Shown: positions 47,607-59,106, counted from the stretch's first letter. The stretch: 64,000 nucleotides of DNA from Pseudomonas fluorescens (GCF_001307155.1 NZ_CP012830.1:3222501-3286500); one strand, 5' to 3'. Program-made: numbers and translations. The notes: generated by a model not told the origin, from the sequence alone.

Positions 47607-48458
47607 TTAGAGCAGACCTTGCAGCTTGCGATGCAACATCGAAACGTTGCTTCCTTTTGCTACAAACCCTGTAAGGGTCTCTGTAAGAAGGGCCGAGACT
47701 TTATCAGCTTCAGCTTTGCTTGGGAAGCCCCCAAACACACAACTTCCAGTTCCGGTGAGTTTTGCTTCGGTAAATTTACCTAACAAATTCAAAGCGTTAC
47801 GTACCTCTGGATAACGCCTTGTTACCACCGGTAAGCAGTCATTTCGACTGTTTCCCTTGGGAACGGGGCGCACTTTAATGGGAGAAGAGTTACGTGTCAA
47901 CAGCGGATCTGAAAAAATTTCTGCTGTACTTACAGATACTTGCGGCACCAGCACGAGATACCACGGTTCTTCCGGGTCTACAGGGGTGAGCTTTTCTCCC
48001 ACGCCTTCAGCAAAAGCCGCGTGCCCACGGACGAAAACCGGGACGTCTGCGCCGAGCGTCAGGCCCAGCGTGGCGAGTTGATCCTCGTCCCAGCCCAGTT
48101 GCCAGAGATGATTGAGGCCCAGCAGTGTGGTGGCCGCATTCGAACTGCCGCCACCGATTCCGCCGCCCATGGGCAGGATTTTTTCGATCCAGATATCAAT
48201 GCCCAGTGAACAAGCGGATTGTTCCTGAAGTTTTTTGGCGGCTTTGACGATCAGGTTGCTGTCGTGAGGGACGCCTTCGAACTCGGTGTGCAGGCGAATG
48301 ACACCGTCATCGCGTACGGCGAAGGTGATTTCGTCGCCGTAATCGAGAAATTGAAACAGCGTCTGCAACTCGTGGTAGCCGTCTTCACGGCGGCCCAGGA
48401 TATGCAGCATCAAATTCAGTTTTGCCGGCGAGGGCAGGGTCAGGCGAGTGGCAGGCAT
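47607..48458 (-). CDS. ispE: 4-diphosphocytidyl-2-C-methyl-D-erythritol kinase
   Basis: A 283-residue GHMP kinase of the MEP isoprenoid pathway. It has the N-terminal [23 protein letters not shown], the ATP loop [21 protein letters not shown] (about residues 92-112) and the C-terminal [12 protein letters not shown]. It follows lolB by 1 nt, so the two are cotranscribed. Confidence 0.96.
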   Translation of the reverse strand: MPATRLTLPSPAKLNLMLHILGRREDGYHELQTLFQFLDYGDEITFAVRDDGVIRLHTEFEGVPHDSNLIVKAAKKLQEQSACSLGIDIWIEKILPMGGGIGGGSSNAATTLLGLNHLWQLGWDEDQLATLGLTLGADVPVFVRGHAAFAEGVGEKLTPVDPEEPWYLVLVPQVSVSTAEIFSDPLLTRNSSPIKVRPVPKGNSRNDCLPVVTRRYPEVRNALNLLGKFTEAKLTGTGSCVFGGFPSKAEADKVSALLTETLTGFVAKGSNVSMLHRKLQGLL

Positions 48459-48459
48459 G

Positions 48460-49077
48460 TCATTGCCCCAATTTGCGAGGTTGCCAGTCCTTGATCACCA
48501 GCGTGACATCAAGGTCGGTGCCGTGCAGTTTGATCCGCTCGGGCAGCCAATAACCGTTTTGCTGGATGTAGCTGAGGTACTCGACTTGCCAGCCATCCTG
48601 CTCAAGCGTGGCCAGGCGACTGTCGGCATCCAGGTTCAGGCGGCTTTTGCTGTCAGGGGCGGGCAATCCACGAACCCACCAGACCAAATGCGAAACCGGC
48701 AGTTTCCAGCCCAGCTGTTCTTCAAGCAGGGCTTCAGGCGTTGGCGCCTCAAAGCGACCCTGGTTGGCCACTTCCAGCGACACCTGGCCAGGACGACCGG
48801 TCAGGCGGGCAGCACCGCGACCCAACGGGCCGGACAGACGAATATCGTAGTAGTCCTGTCGTTGCAGCCAGAACACGGTGCCGCTGCCCGAGTCTTTCGG
48901 GGCCCGGATACCGACCTTGCCGTTGATTTGCCAGCCATCGAGGCTGGTCAGTTGCTGTTTGTGCTCGCGCCATTGCGCGGGGTTGCCGTGGCCCTCGACG
49001 GATTCACGGGCGCCAAAGCCCGCGCAACCGGCGAGCAGGGCGATGAAGCTGAAAACGATGATGTGGCGCAAAAACAT
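48460..49077 (-). CDS. lolB: Outer-membrane lipoprotein-sorting receptor LolB
   Basis: A 205-residue lipoprotein with lipobox LLAGC (Cys18) after a short signal. The LolB motif [26 protein letters not shown] and the C-terminal [21 protein letters not shown] are present. It takes lipoproteins from LolA and inserts them into the outer membrane. Starts 4 nt after the TPR gene stop. Confidence 0.95.
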   Translation of the reverse strand: MFLRHIIVFSFIALLAGCAGFGARESVEGHGNPAQWREHKQQLTSLDGWQINGKVGIRAPKDSGSGTVFWLQRQDYYDIRLSGPLGRGAARLTGRPGQVSLEVANQGRFEAPTPEALLEEQLGWKLPVSHLVWWVRGLPAPDSKSRLNLDADSRLATLEQDGWQVEYLSYIQQNGYWLPERIKLHGTDLDVTLVIKDWQPRKLGQ

Positions 49078-49081
49078 GATT

Positions 49082-50806
49082 TTAAAGAGTCTCGGAACCG
49101 GTCAGGCGCTTGATGGTGCTGCGCAGGGTTGGGCTGTCGGGTTGTTCCTTGAGGAATTTGCCCCAGATTTGTTTGGCTTCGCGTTGCTTGCCGTTGGCCC
49201 ACAGGACTTCACCCAGGTGCGCCGCGACTTCTTGATCGGGGAAACGCTCCAGGGCCTGGCGCAAGTAGCGTTCGGCTACATCGAGGTTGCCCAGGCGGTA
49301 ATTCACCCAGCCGAGGCTGTCGAGAACGGCCGGGTCTTCCGGGTTCAGTTGGTGCGCGTGCTCGATCAAGGTCTTGGCTTCGTCATAACGCGTGGTGCGG
49401 TCGGACAGGGTGTAACCGAGGGCATTCAGCGCCATGGCGTTATCCGGATCACGCTTGATGATCAGTCGAAGGTCTTTTTCCATCTGCGCCAGGTCATTGC
49501 GTTTTTCCGCGAGCATGGCTCGGGTATAGAGCAGGTTCAGATCGTCCGGATACTGCTTCAAGCCTTTATCGAGAACGGCCCAGGCGCGATCATCCTGCTT
49601 GTTGGCAGACAGGGTTTCGGCTTCGATCAGATACAGCTGGATCGCGTAATCCGGTTGTTCGTCGCGCGCCCTGGCCAAACGGCTTTGGGCTTCGGCGGTG
49701 CGTCCGTTGTTCATCAGGATGTCGGACTGACGCAGTTGCGCCGGCAAATAGTCGTTGCCCGGGCCGACCAGTGCGTACTCGATCAGGGCGCCTTGCGGGT
49801 CGTTGCGTTCTTCGGCGATGCGACCCAGGTTCAGGTGGGCCGAGTCGACATGGCTTTCCCGGGCGATCAGGTCTTCCAGATAACCCTTGGCCTCCTTCCA
49901 GGCCTTGGCTTCCAGGCAAACCAGTGCCAGGGAATAGCGCAACTCGTCGTCTTCCGGATACTGCTGGACCAGGCTTGAGAACTGCTCTTTGGCGTCATCC
50001 ATACGGTCCTGTTCGACCAGCATGCGGGCATACGTCAGGCGCAAGCGTTTGTCGTCCGGGTATTTGCGGATGCTTTTTTCCAGCAGCGGCAGCGCTTCTT
50101 TGCCACGGTTAAGGCTTTGCAGCAGGCGCGCGCGCAACAGAATCGGGGCGATTTCACCGTCTTGCGGAGGATTTTTCTCAAGCAGCGCCAGTGCACCCTT
50201 GGTGTCACCGTCCTGTTGCAGCAACAGGGCCTTGCCGAAAATCAGTTGGCTGTTCTTCGGGTGGCGCAGCAGCAAACGGTCAAAACTCTTCATCAGGCCG
50301 TTGCGGGTGTCCTGATCGGTATCGGCTGCAGACAGGGCGAGGAAGTCGAAGTGAGTATCGCCCTTGCCCAGCAGAACCTTCTCCATATAGGCCATTGAGT
50401 CGTCATAACGCCCGGCGCGGGCCAGCTGCACGGCGGCGGCGCGCTGTGCTTCGAGGTCGTTCGGCGCGTTTTTCGCCCAGATCAGCGAGCTATCAAGCGC
50501 TGCCTGATCGGCGCCAAGGTATTCGGCGATGCGAAAGGCTCGCTCGGAGATGCCCGGGTCCTGGGTGTTGACGGCCTGGGTCACGTAGTTGTCCAGGGCA
50601 ATGTCGAAACGATTGCGCTGGCCAGCCAGTTCCGCGCTCAGCAGGCTGAAGATCGTGTCTTCGCTGAACGAGCTGTAAACCTTGGGCTTTTCAGGGGCCT
50701 TCGTGCTGCCTTCGACCGGCGGCGTACCGCTCGGCGAAACGGGTGCCAAGGCCTGGCAGCCGCTGAGGAAGACAAAAGCGAGGAGCAACGCGGAAGATCT
50801 ATTCAT
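49082..50806 (-). CDS. TPR-repeat lipoprotein
   Basis: A 574-residue protein with lipobox LSGC (Cys17). The mature chain is built almost wholly of tetratricopeptide repeats, e.g. [16 protein letters not shown] and [46 protein letters not shown] near the C-terminus. Always upstream of lolB in Pseudomonas (P. aeruginosa PA4667 family); outer-membrane-linked assembly or scaffolding role is inferred from the TPR fold and neighbour only. Divergent from hemA across 216 nt. Confidence 0.9.
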   Translation of the reverse strand: MNRSSALLLAFVFLSGCQALAPVSPSGTPPVEGSTKAPEKPKVYSSFSEDTIFSLLSAELAGQRNRFDIALDNYVTQAVNTQDPGISERAFRIAEYLGADQAALDSSLIWAKNAPNDLEAQRAAAVQLARAGRYDDSMAYMEKVLLGKGDTHFDFLALSAADTDQDTRNGLMKSFDRLLLRHPKNSQLIFGKALLLQQDGDTKGALALLEKNPPQDGEIAPILLRARLLQSLNRGKEALPLLEKSIRKYPDDKRLRLTYARMLVEQDRMDDAKEQFSSLVQQYPEDDELRYSLALVCLEAKAWKEAKGYLEDLIARESHVDSAHLNLGRIAEERNDPQGALIEYALVGPGNDYLPAQLRQSDILMNNGRTAEAQSRLARARDEQPDYAIQLYLIEAETLSANKQDDRAWAVLDKGLKQYPDDLNLLYTRAMLAEKRNDLAQMEKDLRLIIKRDPDNAMALNALGYTLSDRTTRYDEAKTLIEHAHQLNPEDPAVLDSLGWVNYRLGNLDVAERYLRQALERFPDQEVAAHLGEVLWANGKQREAKQIWGKFLKEQPDSPTLRSTIKRLTGSETL

Positions 50807-51022
50807 AGGGGAAGAGGACGACTAACCTGCGGTCGGATCATCATGACACAAGCCTTCGACCAAACATAACCGGCCTGTCAATTTGCCGTTGAACTCAATC
50901 CCTGTTCAGGTGCTCGAGCCCCTATATAGAGGCAAGGTATCAGGACAATAGTCGGCAATGGTTGTTCTGAGTCAGGCGAAGTAGGACAATTGTCGGCTTC
51001 TCGACATCATCAGCGATCTTGA

Positions 51023-52312
51023 ATGGCCTTCCTTGCACTCGGTATTAACCACAAGACTGCTTCCGTAGACGTCCGCGAGCGCGTGGCTTTTACCCCGGAA
51101 CAGCTGGTTGAGGCCTTGCAGCAGCTCTGCCGACTCACCGACAGCCGCGAAGCTGCGATCCTCTCCACCTGCAATCGCAGTGAACTCTATATAGAACAGG
51201 ATCAGCTTTCTGCCGATACCGTGTTGCGCTGGTTGGCCGATTATCACCATTTGAGCCTCGAAGAGCTGCGTGCCAGCGCTTATGTGCACGAAGATGATGC
51301 GGCAGTTCGTCACATGATGCGTGTCGCTTCCGGGCTCGACTCGCTGGTGTTGGGCGAGCCACAGATTCTCGGCCAGATGAAATCGGCCTATGCCGTGGCC
51401 CGCGAGGCCGGCACCATTGGTCCGCTGCTTGGGCGTTTGTTCCAGGCCACATTCAATGCGGCGAAACAGGTGCGTACCGACACCGCCATCGGTGAAAACC
51501 CGGTGTCCGTGGCGTTTGCCGCGGTCAGCCTGGCGAAACAGATTTTCAGCGATTTGCAGCGCAGCCAGGCGTTGCTGATCGGCGCTGGCGAGACCATTAC
51601 CCTGGTCGCCCGCCATTTGCATGAGTTGGGCGTGAAGCGGATTGTGGTCGCCAACCGGACCCTGGAGCGCGCCAGCATCCTGGCTGAGCAGTTTGGCGCC
51701 CACGCGGTGCTACTCTCGGACATCCCGGCAGAACTGGTGCGCAGTGATATCGTCATCAGCTCGACCGCCAGCCAGTTGCCGATTCTTGGCAAAGGCGCGG
51801 TAGAAAGTGCCTTGAAACTGCGCAAACATAAACCGATCTTCATGGTTGATATCGCTGTACCACGGGATATCGAACCGGAAGTCGGCGAGTTGGACGACGT
51901 TTACCTCTATAGCGTCGACGATCTCCACGAAGTGGTCGCCGAAAACCTCAAGAGCCGTCAGGGTGCTGCCCAGGCGGCGGAAGAGATGGTTTCCATCGGC
52001 GCCGATGACTTCATGGTTCGTCTGCGTGAACTGGCAGCGGTGGATGTGCTCAAGGCCTATCGTCAACAGAGCGAACGCCTGCGTGATGAAGAATTGCAAA
52101 AGGCCCAGCGTCTGCTTGCCAACGGCAGCAGCGCTGAAGACGTGCTGGTGCAACTGGCTCGTGGCCTGACCAACAAACTGTTGCATGCCCCCAGCGTGCA
52201 GTTGAAAAAGCTTACCGCCGAAGGCCGCCTCGATGCGCTGGCCATGGCTCAGGAACTCTTTGCCCTCGGTGAGGGCAACTCGGATAGCTCTTCGGATAAA
52301 AAACCGCAATGA
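51023..52312 (+). CDS. hemA: Glutamyl-tRNA reductase
   Basis: A 429-residue enzyme that reduces glutamyl-tRNA to glutamate-1-semialdehyde, the committed C5-pathway step of haem synthesis. Catalytic Cys50 is in [28 protein letters not shown] and the NADPH-binding [16 protein letters not shown] (about residues 187-202) follow. It overlaps prfA by 4 nt. hemA-prfA-prmC is the standard order. Confidence 0.96.
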   Translation: MAFLALGINHKTASVDVRERVAFTPEQLVEALQQLCRLTDSREAAILSTCNRSELYIEQDQLSADTVLRWLADYHHLSLEELRASAYVHEDDAAVRHMMRVASGLDSLVLGEPQILGQMKSAYAVAREAGTIGPLLGRLFQATFNAAKQVRTDTAIGENPVSVAFAAVSLAKQIFSDLQRSQALLIGAGETITLVARHLHELGVKRIVVANRTLERASILAEQFGAHAVLLSDIPAELVRSDIVISSTASQLPILGKGAVESALKLRKHKPIFMVDIAVPRDIEPEVGELDDVYLYSVDDLHEVVAENLKSRQGAAQAAEEMVSIGADDFMVRLRELAAVDVLKAYRQQSERLRDEELQKAQRLLANGSSAEDVLVQLARGLTNKLLHAPSVQLKKLTAEGRLDALAMAQELFALGEGNSDSSSDKKPQ

Positions 52313-53391
52313 AAGCGTCACTGCTCAATAAGCTGGACATCCTCCAGGACCGTTTCGAGGAACTGACCGCCTTGCTTGGCGATGGCGAAGTCATTTCCGA
52401 TCAGAACAAATTCCGCACCTATTCCAAGGAATACGCGGAAGTTGAGCCGATTGTCGCCACCTATAAACAGCTGCTCAAGGTTCAGGGCGATCTCGAAGGT
52501 GCCCAGGCGCTGCTCAAGGACAGCGATCCGGACATGCGCGAAATGGCCGTCGAAGAAGTTCGCGAAGCCAAAGAGCAGCTGATCGAACTTGAAGCCAGCC
52601 TGCAACGCATGCTGCTGCCCAAGGACCCGAACGACGGGCGCAACGTGTTCCTGGAAATTCGTGCCGGTACTGGCGGCGACGAAGCAGCGATCTTCTCCGG
52701 CGATCTGTTCCGCATGTATTCGCGTTACGCCGAACGGCGTGGCTGGCGGGTCGAGATTCTGTCGGAGAACATCGGCGAACACGGCGGCTTTAAGGAAGTT
52801 ATCGCGCGGGTCGAAGGCGACAATGTCTACGGCAAGCTGAAGTTCGAATCCGGCGCGCACCGCGTGCAACGGGTTCCGGCCACCGAATCCCAGGGCCGTA
52901 TCCACACCTCGGCGTGTACCGTGGCGGTATTGCCTGAGCCGGACGAACAGGAAGCGATCGAGATCAACCCGGCAGATTTGCGCGTCGATACCTATCGCTC
53001 CTCCGGCGCAGGCGGTCAGCACGTGAACAAGACCGACTCAGCGATCCGGATTACCCACTTGCCGTCGGGCATCGTGGTCGAGTGCCAGGAAGAACGGTCC
53101 CAGCACAAGAACCGGGCGCGGGCGATGTCCTGGCTCTCGGCTAAATTGAATGACCAGCAAACCAGCGCCGCGGCGAATGCCATCGCCAGCGAGCGCAAAT
53201 TGCTGGTGGGCTCGGGCGACCGCTCCGAGCGAATCCGTACCTACAATTTCGCCCAGGGGCGGGTCACCGACCATCGGGTCAACCTGACGCTGTATTCCCT
53301 CGACGAAATCCTCGCGGGTGGCGTCGATGCCGTGATCGAGCCGTTATTGGCCGAATTCCAGGCAGATCAACTGGCAGCGATAGGTGAATAA
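52309..53391 (+). CDS. prfA: Peptide chain release factor 1
   Basis: A 360-residue release factor recognising UAG and UAA. The tripeptide decoding motif PAT is in [16 protein letters not shown], and the catalytic GGQ in [18 protein letters not shown] (about residue 235). The Gln of GGQ is methylated by PrmC, whose gene follows 0 nt after the prfA stop. Confidence 0.97.
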   Translation: MKASLLNKLDILQDRFEELTALLGDGEVISDQNKFRTYSKEYAEVEPIVATYKQLLKVQGDLEGAQALLKDSDPDMREMAVEEVREAKEQLIELEASLQRMLLPKDPNDGRNVFLEIRAGTGGDEAAIFSGDLFRMYSRYAERRGWRVEILSENIGEHGGFKEVIARVEGDNVYGKLKFESGAHRVQRVPATESQGRIHTSACTVAVLPEPDEQEAIEINPADLRVDTYRSSGAGGQHVNKTDSAIRITHLPSGIVVECQEERSQHKNRARAMSWLSAKLNDQQTSAAANAIASERKLLVGSGDRSERIRTYNFAQGRVTDHRVNLTLYSLDEILAGGVDAVIEPLLAEFQADQLAAIGE

Positions 53392-54222
53392 ATGACCATC
53401 ATTGCCAGTTTGTTACGTGCAGCCGACCTGCCTGACTCGCCTACCGCGCGCCTGGATGCTGAATTGCTGCTGGCCGCGGCCCTGGGCAAGTCCCGCAGCT
53501 TTCTGCACACCTGGCCGGAGCGCATCGTTCCCAGCGAAGCCGCGCTGATCTTTGCCGAGTACCTGCAACGTCGCCGCGCCGGCGAGCCGGTGGCCTATAT
53601 TCTCGGCCAGCAGGGTTTCTGGAAGCTGGACCTGGAAGTGGCGCCGCATACGCTGATCCCGCGTCCGGACACCGAGTTGCTGGTTGAAACTGCCCTGGAA
53701 CTGTTGCCCGCGACACCGGCCAAGGTTCTCGATCTGGGCACCGGCAGCGGCGCGATTGCCCTGGCGTTGGCCAGCGAGCGTCCAGCCTGGCAAGTCACTG
53801 CAGTGGACCGGATCCTCGAGGCCGTGGCCCTGGCCGAGCGCAATCGCCAGCGTCTGCACTTGAACAACGTCACGGTGCTCAGCAGTCACTGGTTCAGTGC
53901 GCTGAAAGATCATCGCTACACGCTGATTATCAGCAACCCGCCTTATATCGCCTGCGCCGACCCGCACCTGGTGGTCGGTGACGTGCGTTTCGAGCCGGTC
54001 AGCGCGTTGGTGGCCGGCACCGACGGGCTCGATGACTTGCGTTTGATCATCGCCCAGGCGCCTGGCCACCTGGAAGCGGGCGGCTGGTTGATGCTCGAGC
54101 ACGGTTATGATCAGGCCGATGCCGTGCGCGATTTGCTGCTGACCCAAGGTTTTGAAGAGGTCCACAGCCGCAAGGACCTCGGTGACCATGAACGTATCAG
54201 TCTGGGGCGTCTACCGTGCTGA
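53392..54222 (+). CDS. prmC: Release-factor glutamine methyltransferase
   Basis: A 276-residue SAM-dependent methyltransferase that methylates the GGQ glutamine of release factors. SAM-binding motif VLDLGTGSGAIALALA (about residues 115-130) and the substrate-binding NPPY (SNPPYIACADPH, about 180-191). An N-terminal helical domain precedes. Overlaps moeB by 7 nt. Confidence 0.96.
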   Translation: MTIIASLLRAADLPDSPTARLDAELLLAAALGKSRSFLHTWPERIVPSEAALIFAEYLQRRRAGEPVAYILGQQGFWKLDLEVAPHTLIPRPDTELLVETALELLPATPAKVLDLGTGSGAIALALASERPAWQVTAVDRILEAVALAERNRQRLHLNNVTVLSSHWFSALKDHRYTLIISNPPYIACADPHLVVGDVRFEPVSALVAGTDGLDDLRLIIAQAPGHLEAGGWLMLEHGYDQADAVRDLLLTQGFEEVHSRKDLGDHERISLGRLPC

Positions 54223-54971
54223 ATGATCAGGAGCTGTTGCGGTATAGCCGGCAGATTCTGTTGCAACACGTCGACATCGACGGCCAATTGCGACTCAAGC
54301 AAAGCCGCGTCTTGATCGTCGGCCTCGGCGGGCTTGGTGCGCCGGTCGCGCTGTACCTGGCGGCTGCCGGCGTCGGTGAGTTGCATCTGGCGGACTTCGA
54401 TACGGTCGACCTGACCAACCTGCAACGGCAGATCATTCACGATACCGACAGCGTCGGGCTGAGCAAGGTCGACTCGGCTATCCGGCGTCTGACAGCGATA
54501 AACCCCGAGATTCAACTGATCGCTCATCGCACCGCGCTGGACGAAGACTCGTTGGCCGCTGCGGTGTCGGCGGTCGATGTGGTGCTCGATTGCTCCGACA
54601 ATTTTTCCACCCGCGAAGCGGTGAACGCGGCGTGTGTAGTGGCGCGAAAACCCTTGGTCAGCGGTGCGGCGATTCGCCTGGAAGGGCAGTTGTCGGTGTT
54701 CGACCCACGTCGCGCGGAAAGCCCGTGTTACCACTGCTTGTACGGGCACGGCAGCGAAGCCGAACTGACCTGCAGCGAGGCCGGCGTGCTCGGTCCGTTG
54801 GTGGGGTTGGTGGGCAGCCTGCAAGCGCTTGAGGCGCTGAAACTGTTGGTCGGGTTCGGTGAGCCGTTGGTGGGACGGTTATTATTAATCGATGCCTTGG
54901 GGGCGCGGTTCCGCGAGTTGCGGGTCAAGCGTGATCCAGGCTGCAGTGTTTGCGGGGGCAGGCATGCGTGA
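54216..54971 (+). CDS. moeB: Molybdopterin-synthase adenylyltransferase
   Basis: A 251-residue E1-like enzyme that adenylates the MoaD C-terminus. ATP/nucleotide loop [19 protein letters not shown] (about residues 36-54), the Mg Asp in DCSDNFSTR, and two zinc-type Cys pairs (CYHCLYG and CSVCGGRH). In the conserved prmC-moeB-murI group. It overlaps murI by 8 nt. Confidence 0.94.
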   Translation: MLNDQELLRYSRQILLQHVDIDGQLRLKQSRVLIVGLGGLGAPVALYLAAAGVGELHLADFDTVDLTNLQRQIIHDTDSVGLSKVDSAIRRLTAINPEIQLIAHRTALDEDSLAAAVSAVDVVLDCSDNFSTREAVNAACVVARKPLVSGAAIRLEGQLSVFDPRRAESPCYHCLYGHGSEAELTCSEAGVLGPLVGLVGSLQALEALKLLVGFGEPLVGRLLLIDALGARFRELRVKRDPGCSVCGGRHA

Positions 54972-55755
54972 AGCGCCCATCGGCGTGTTCGATTCCGGGG
55001 TCGGCGGGTTGTCGGTGCTGGCCGAGATCCAGCAATTGTTGCCCAATGAATCGCTGTTGTATGTCGGCGATTGCGGGAACATTCCCTATGGCGAGAAATC
55101 TCCCGAGTTCATTCGCCAGCGTTGCAGCGTAGTCGCGGAGTTTTTTGTCCGGCAAGGTGCCAAGGCCTTGGTTGTGGCCTGCAACACGGCAACCGTGGCC
55201 GGTGTCGCGGATTTGCGTCGTGACTACCCGGACTGGCCCATCATCGGCATGGAGCCTGCGGTCAAGCCAGCCGCCGCGGCCACTCGCAGTGGCGTGGTCG
55301 GTGTGCTCGCCACTACCGGGACGTTGCAGAGCGCCAAGTTCGCGGCCTTGCTCGACCGTTTTGCCACCGATGTACGGGTCATCACTCAGCCGTGCCCAGG
55401 GTTGGTGGAACTGATCGAAGCCGGTGACCTGCACAGCCAGGAGCTGTGCCAGTTACTGGCCGGTTATCTCGAACCTCTGCTGGCAGCCGGGTGTGACACG
55501 ATTATTCTTGGTTGCACGCACTATCCTTTCCTCAAGCCATTGCTCAAGCAAATGCTCCCCGCCGACATCAGCCTGATCGATACTGGCGCGGCGGTTGCCC
55601 GGCAAACCCAGCGCCTGCTGGCCGAGCGTGAGTTGCTCGCAGTAGGGCCACCTCGCGACGCGCAGTTCTGGACCAGTGCCAGCCCCGAGCACTTGAGAAA
55701 TATCCTGCCGCTGCTCTGGCATAACGCCGGGGTTGTGCAAAGCTTCAGTCTGTAG
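54964..55755 (+). CDS. murI: Glutamate racemase
   Basis: A 263-residue racemase supplying D-glutamate for peptidoglycan. Start at ATG 54964 ([19 protein letters not shown]), 8 nt before the moeB stop. The two catalytic Cys are in [10 protein letters not shown] (about residue 74) and LGCTHYPF (about 184). A longer upstream frame inside moeB is not used. Confidence 0.95.
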   Translation: MREAPIGVFDSGVGGLSVLAEIQQLLPNESLLYVGDCGNIPYGEKSPEFIRQRCSVVAEFFVRQGAKALVVACNTATVAGVADLRRDYPDWPIIGMEPAVKPAAAATRSGVVGVLATTGTLQSAKFAALLDRFATDVRVITQPCPGLVELIEAGDLHSQELCQLLAGYLEPLLAAGCDTIILGCTHYPFLKPLLKQMLPADISLIDTGAAVARQTQRLLAERELLAVGPPRDAQFWTSASPEHLRNILPLLWHNAGVVQSFSL

Positions 55756-55871
55756 AAAGTCGTTTTGGGGAGCGCTTCAATTGGATGCATTTCTATTGAG
55801 GCGTGGATCTTCATAGCACGTCTGTAGAGCCCCAAAAAACAAACATAATCGTTCGGAAAAGGATGTTTCTC

Positions 55872-56390
55872 ATGAAACGACTGTTCTGTTTAGCCGCGAT
55901 CGCGGTCGTGTTTTTGGGGCACAGTTTTACCGCACAAGCCGCTGGCGTCGAGTTTGCGGTTGGCCAGACCAGCGGTTCGACCCAGACTTATCGCCTGGGC
56001 CTGCAATGGGATTGGGATAAAAGCTGGTGGCAGACTGATGTCGGGCGCGTGACGGGCTACTGGAGCGGTGCGTACACCTATTGGAATGGCGACAAGACTG
56101 TAAGCAATCACAGCCTGTCATTCTCTCCGGTGTTCGTTTATGAGTTTTCCGGGCAAACCGTCAAACCTTATCTGGAGGCCGGCATCGGCGTTGCGGTATT
56201 CGCTCACGACGAAGTGGACGATCGCCGGTTGGGCGAGGCTTTTCAATTTGAGGATCGATTGGGGTTCGGCCTGCGGTTTGCTGGCGGGCATGAAATCGGG
56301 ATTCGCGCGACGCATTACTCCAACGCCCATATCAACGTCACCAATGACGGTATAGAAAGCTACGCGTTGCATTACACGATGCCGCTGTAA
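55872..56390 (+). CDS. pagL: Lipid A 3-O-deacylase (PagL family)
   Basis: A 172-residue outer-membrane beta-barrel protein (start ATG 55872; ATG 55863 is also possible). Sec signal ends near AQA at residues 21-23. The catalytic set His148, Ser150 and Glu162 (THYSNAH...GIESYALHY) reproduces the His-x-Ser and +12 Glu spacing of P. aeruginosa PagL, and the C-terminal aromatic-ended strand suits barrel insertion. It removes the 3-position acyl chain of lipid A. Same position after murI as in P. aeruginosa. Confidence 0.9.
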   Translation: MKRLFCLAAIAVVFLGHSFTAQAAGVEFAVGQTSGSTQTYRLGLQWDWDKSWWQTDVGRVTGYWSGAYTYWNGDKTVSNHSLSFSPVFVYEFSGQTVKPYLEAGIGVAVFAHDEVDDRRLGEAFQFEDRLGFGLRFAGGHEIGIRATHYSNAHINVTNDGIESYALHYTMPL

Positions 56391-56441
56391 TGTGCCGACG
56401 CATGGTGGGTAATTGTGGTGAGGGGGCTGTGCAAATCAGGA

Positions 56442-56747
56442 TCAGCGATACACCGTCGCAATCCCCTGGCGCTCGTCGATGCACTCCGGTGCGCCCATCT
56501 CGAACTCCCGGCAGATCAGCGGGCGCTTTTCGTAAATGGTGCACATCATGCTGTCGCGATCCAGCGCGGCGCACCAGCCGTCATCCAGGCGCAGCATGAC
56601 TTCCCCGCCCCAATCGTCGGTGTCGATAAAACGTTCGGGCACGCCAGTGTCGGTGATCAGCATGACTTCGAGCTGGCAACAGCAGGCTGCGCAGGTCGAG
56701 CAGGTGACCGCTGGTTCGGCGATGGTCTTGATGGGGATCGTGTTCAT
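56442..56747 (-). CDS. YkgJ-family cysteine-cluster protein
   Basis: A 101-residue protein with the CxxC...CC cluster of the YkgJ/zinc- or iron-chelating family: TCSTCAACCCQLE at residues 15-27, then CAALDRDSMMCTIYEKRPLICREFEMG. These Cys likely bind zinc or an Fe-S cluster. Function unknown. It is transcribed toward pagL. Confidence 0.88.
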   Translation of the reverse strand: MNTIPIKTIAEPAVTCSTCAACCCQLEVMLITDTGVPERFIDTDDWGGEVMLRLDDGWCAALDRDSMMCTIYEKRPLICREFEMGAPECIDERQGIATVYR

Positions 56748-56801
56748 AGGTGCGCAGTGTAAGGCAGCGCGCCGTAGCTGTGTGAAAGGCCTGACGGACG
56801 C

Positions 56802-57647
56802 TCAACCGGATGGGGTTGTCGACAGGCATTGGTCATGATTCGTTTGCGGCGTATCGATGCTTGGCGGCGCGCGTCTGACCATGCGTTTGCCGATCACTAA
56901 TTTTGCGCGGTTGGACATTTTCGACAAAGGCCAGAGTGCAACCATCGACAGGGCCAGGAGGGGGATTTCCTGCGGGCGCTGCTTGAGGGTTTCGACGACG
57001 TGGCGTGCGGCGTTGTCGGCCGACCAGATTTGTGGCATCGGATAGTCGTTGTTCCCGCTCAGCAGGGGGGCGACGGAACCGGGGCTAACCAGGGTGATTT
57101 CAACACCTTCCGAGGCGGGGTCGATGCGCAGTGACTCAAACAGATACCGCAGCCCGGCTTTCGAGGCGCCATAGGCTTCGGTCCGAGGCAGGGCCAGATC
57201 AGTCACTGAGCTGGCGATACCCACCAGATGGGGGGCGATACCAGCGCGCAGCAGCGGCAGGGCGGCGTCGATGCAATAGCTGCTGGCGAGCAGGTTGGTG
57301 CGCACCACATGTTCGATGATCGAGGTGTCGAACTGCTGGGTGTCAACATATTCACAGGTGCCGGCATTGATAATCACGGTGTCCAGCGAGCCCCACTCCT
57401 GTTGGATCCGTTCGCCAATCTCGCGCACGGTCTGACTGCTGGTCAGATTGCCCGCCACCACCAGCACTTGCCCCGGATAGCGCTGGGCCAGGACTTTCAA
57501 TGGTGCAATCGTGCGAGCACTGACCGCCAGGTGCATGCCGGACTTCAACAGTTCCTCGGCCAGTGCAGCACCAATGCCGTTGCCGGCTCCCGTCAGCCAA
57601 TACCGTCGTGGCGTTGTATGACTCAATCCACTCTCCTTTTCAGTCAT
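56802..57647 (-). CDS. Short-chain dehydrogenase/reductase
   Basis: A 281-residue SDR starting at ATG 57647 (MTEKESGLSHTTPRRYWLTG), overlapping the photolyase gene end by 8 nt. Cofactor loop LTGAGNGIGAALAEELL, NAG motif (VIINAGTCEY), catalytic Ser in GIASSVTD and YGASK (Tyr-x3-Lys). The C-terminal 50 residues add a hydrophobic segment that could contact membrane. Last gene of the leftward operon with phr and the MerR gene. Substrate unknown. Confidence 0.87.
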   Translation of the reverse strand: MTEKESGLSHTTPRRYWLTGAGNGIGAALAEELLKSGMHLAVSARTIAPLKVLAQRYPGQVLVVAGNLTSSQTVREIGERIQQEWGSLDTVIINAGTCEYVDTQQFDTSIIEHVVRTNLLASSYCIDAALPLLRAGIAPHLVGIASSVTDLALPRTEAYGASKAGLRYLFESLRIDPASEGVEITLVSPGSVAPLLSGNNDYPMPQIWSADNAARHVVETLKQRPQEIPLLALSMVALWPLSKMSNRAKLVIGKRMVRRAPPSIDTPQTNHDQCLSTTPSG

Positions 57648-59106
57648 GTCTCGCTCCGAGATCCAGACGCGAAGGCAAATGTTTGAATGCCGCCAGTGCG
57701 CGCTCGCGTGACTGGCCCAGATTGACGATTGGCAGTGGATAGTCGGCCACGCCAAACAGTCCGCCCATGGCCGCCGGGTTGTGGATCGATTTGTTGTTCA
57801 GCCCCGCCAGTTCCGGCAGCCAGTGCTTGATGAACAGACCTTCAGCGTCGAATTTTTCCGACTGGCTCAGCGGGTTGAAAATCCGGAACCAGGGCGCCGA
57901 ATCGGTGCCGGTGGAAGCGCTCCACTGCCAGCCGCCGTTGTTCGCGGCCAGATCGCCATCAATCAAATGGCGCATGAAAAAACGCTCACCTTCGCGCCAG
58001 TCGATCAGCAGGTTTTTTGTCAGGAACATCGCCACCAGCATCCGCAGACGGTTGTGCATCCAGCCGGTTTCCAGCAGTTGGCGCATGGCAGCATCGATGA
58101 TCGGCAGCCCGGTGCGCGCCTCTTTCCAGGCCGCCAGCTCATCCGGAGCGTCGCGCCAGGCAAGGGCTTCGGTTTCCGGGCGAAAGGCGCGGTGCCGGGA
58201 GACCCGTGGATAGCCCACCAGAATGTGTTTGTAAAACTCGCGCCAGAGCAGTTCGTTGATCCAGGTGATGACGCCAACGCTGCCGCTTTCGAACTCGCCT
58301 TGATTGCTTTGCACGGCGGCGTGCAGGCACTGGCGTGGCGAAATCACCCCGGCTGCGAGGTACGCGGACAACTGGCTGGTACCGGGTTTTGCCGGGAAGT
58401 CGCGTTGCTCCTTGTAGTCATCAATCTGCCCTTGGGCGAAGTGCTCCAGACGCCGATGAGCTTCACCTTCACCGGCGGGCCAGAGCACGCGCAGATGTTC
58501 GCTTGGTGTGTCGAAGCCCTCGACCTGCAATGGAATCGGGTCACGGTTGATGGCCGTTGGCATCTGAACCCCGGGGGCGGCAATCAGGCGCGGTAATGCA
58601 ACCTGCAGGCGGGTGTAGCAAGCTTTGCGGAATTGGCTGAAGACCTGGAAGTACGTACCGGTTTTGGTCAGCACGCTGCCGGGCTTGAGCAGCAATTGAT
58701 CGAGGTAGCTGTAAAAGCCAATGCCCGCAGCGTCGAGAGTCTTGCTGACGGCTGCATCACGGCGACTTTCATTCACGCCGTATTCCTCGTTGACGTGAAC
58801 CGCCTCGACGTTCAGCTCTGTGCATAACTGGCCAAGCACCTGCGGCGCATCATCCCAGCGTGCGGCAGTACGGATCAGCAAGGGAATGTTCAGCTCGCCG
58901 AGGGCGTGGCTCAACTCGAGCAGGTTACGCAGCCAGAAATCCACTTTGCACGGTGCATCATCGTGGGCATGCCATTGCTGCGGGCTCAACAAATACACCG
59001 CCACGCATGGACCACGAGCTGCGGCGGCCGAGAGGGCAGTGTTGTCATGCAGACGCAAGTCGCTGCGCAGCCAGATCAATTGCAGGGAAGTTTTGCCTAC
59101 AAGCAT
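57640..59106 (-). CDS. phrB: Deoxyribodipyrimidine (CPD) photolyase
   Basis: A 488-residue class I photolyase that repairs UV cyclobutane dimers with blue light. N-terminal antenna-binding Rossmann part (QLIWLRSDLRLHDN), C-terminal FAD domain with ELLWREFYKHILVGYPRV, the RLRMLVAMFLTKNLLIDWR flavin contact and GWQWSASTGTDSAPWFRIFNP. ATG overlaps nothing: TAA-ATG adjacency with the MerR gene upstream (CDS start immediately after its stop), so cotranscribed. Confidence 0.95.
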   Translation of the reverse strand: MLVGKTSLQLIWLRSDLRLHDNTALSAAAARGPCVAVYLLSPQQWHAHDDAPCKVDFWLRNLLELSHALGELNIPLLIRTAARWDDAPQVLGQLCTELNVEAVHVNEEYGVNESRRDAAVSKTLDAAGIGFYSYLDQLLLKPGSVLTKTGTYFQVFSQFRKACYTRLQVALPRLIAAPGVQMPTAINRDPIPLQVEGFDTPSEHLRVLWPAGEGEAHRRLEHFAQGQIDDYKEQRDFPAKPGTSQLSAYLAAGVISPRQCLHAAVQSNQGEFESGSVGVITWINELLWREFYKHILVGYPRVSRHRAFRPETEALAWRDAPDELAAWKEARTGLPIIDAAMRQLLETGWMHNRLRMLVAMFLTKNLLIDWREGERFFMRHLIDGDLAANNGGWQWSASTGTDSAPWFRIFNPLSQSEKFDAEGLFIKHWLPELAGLNNKSIHNPAAMGGLFGVADYPLPIVNLGQSRERALAAFKHLPSRLDLGARHD

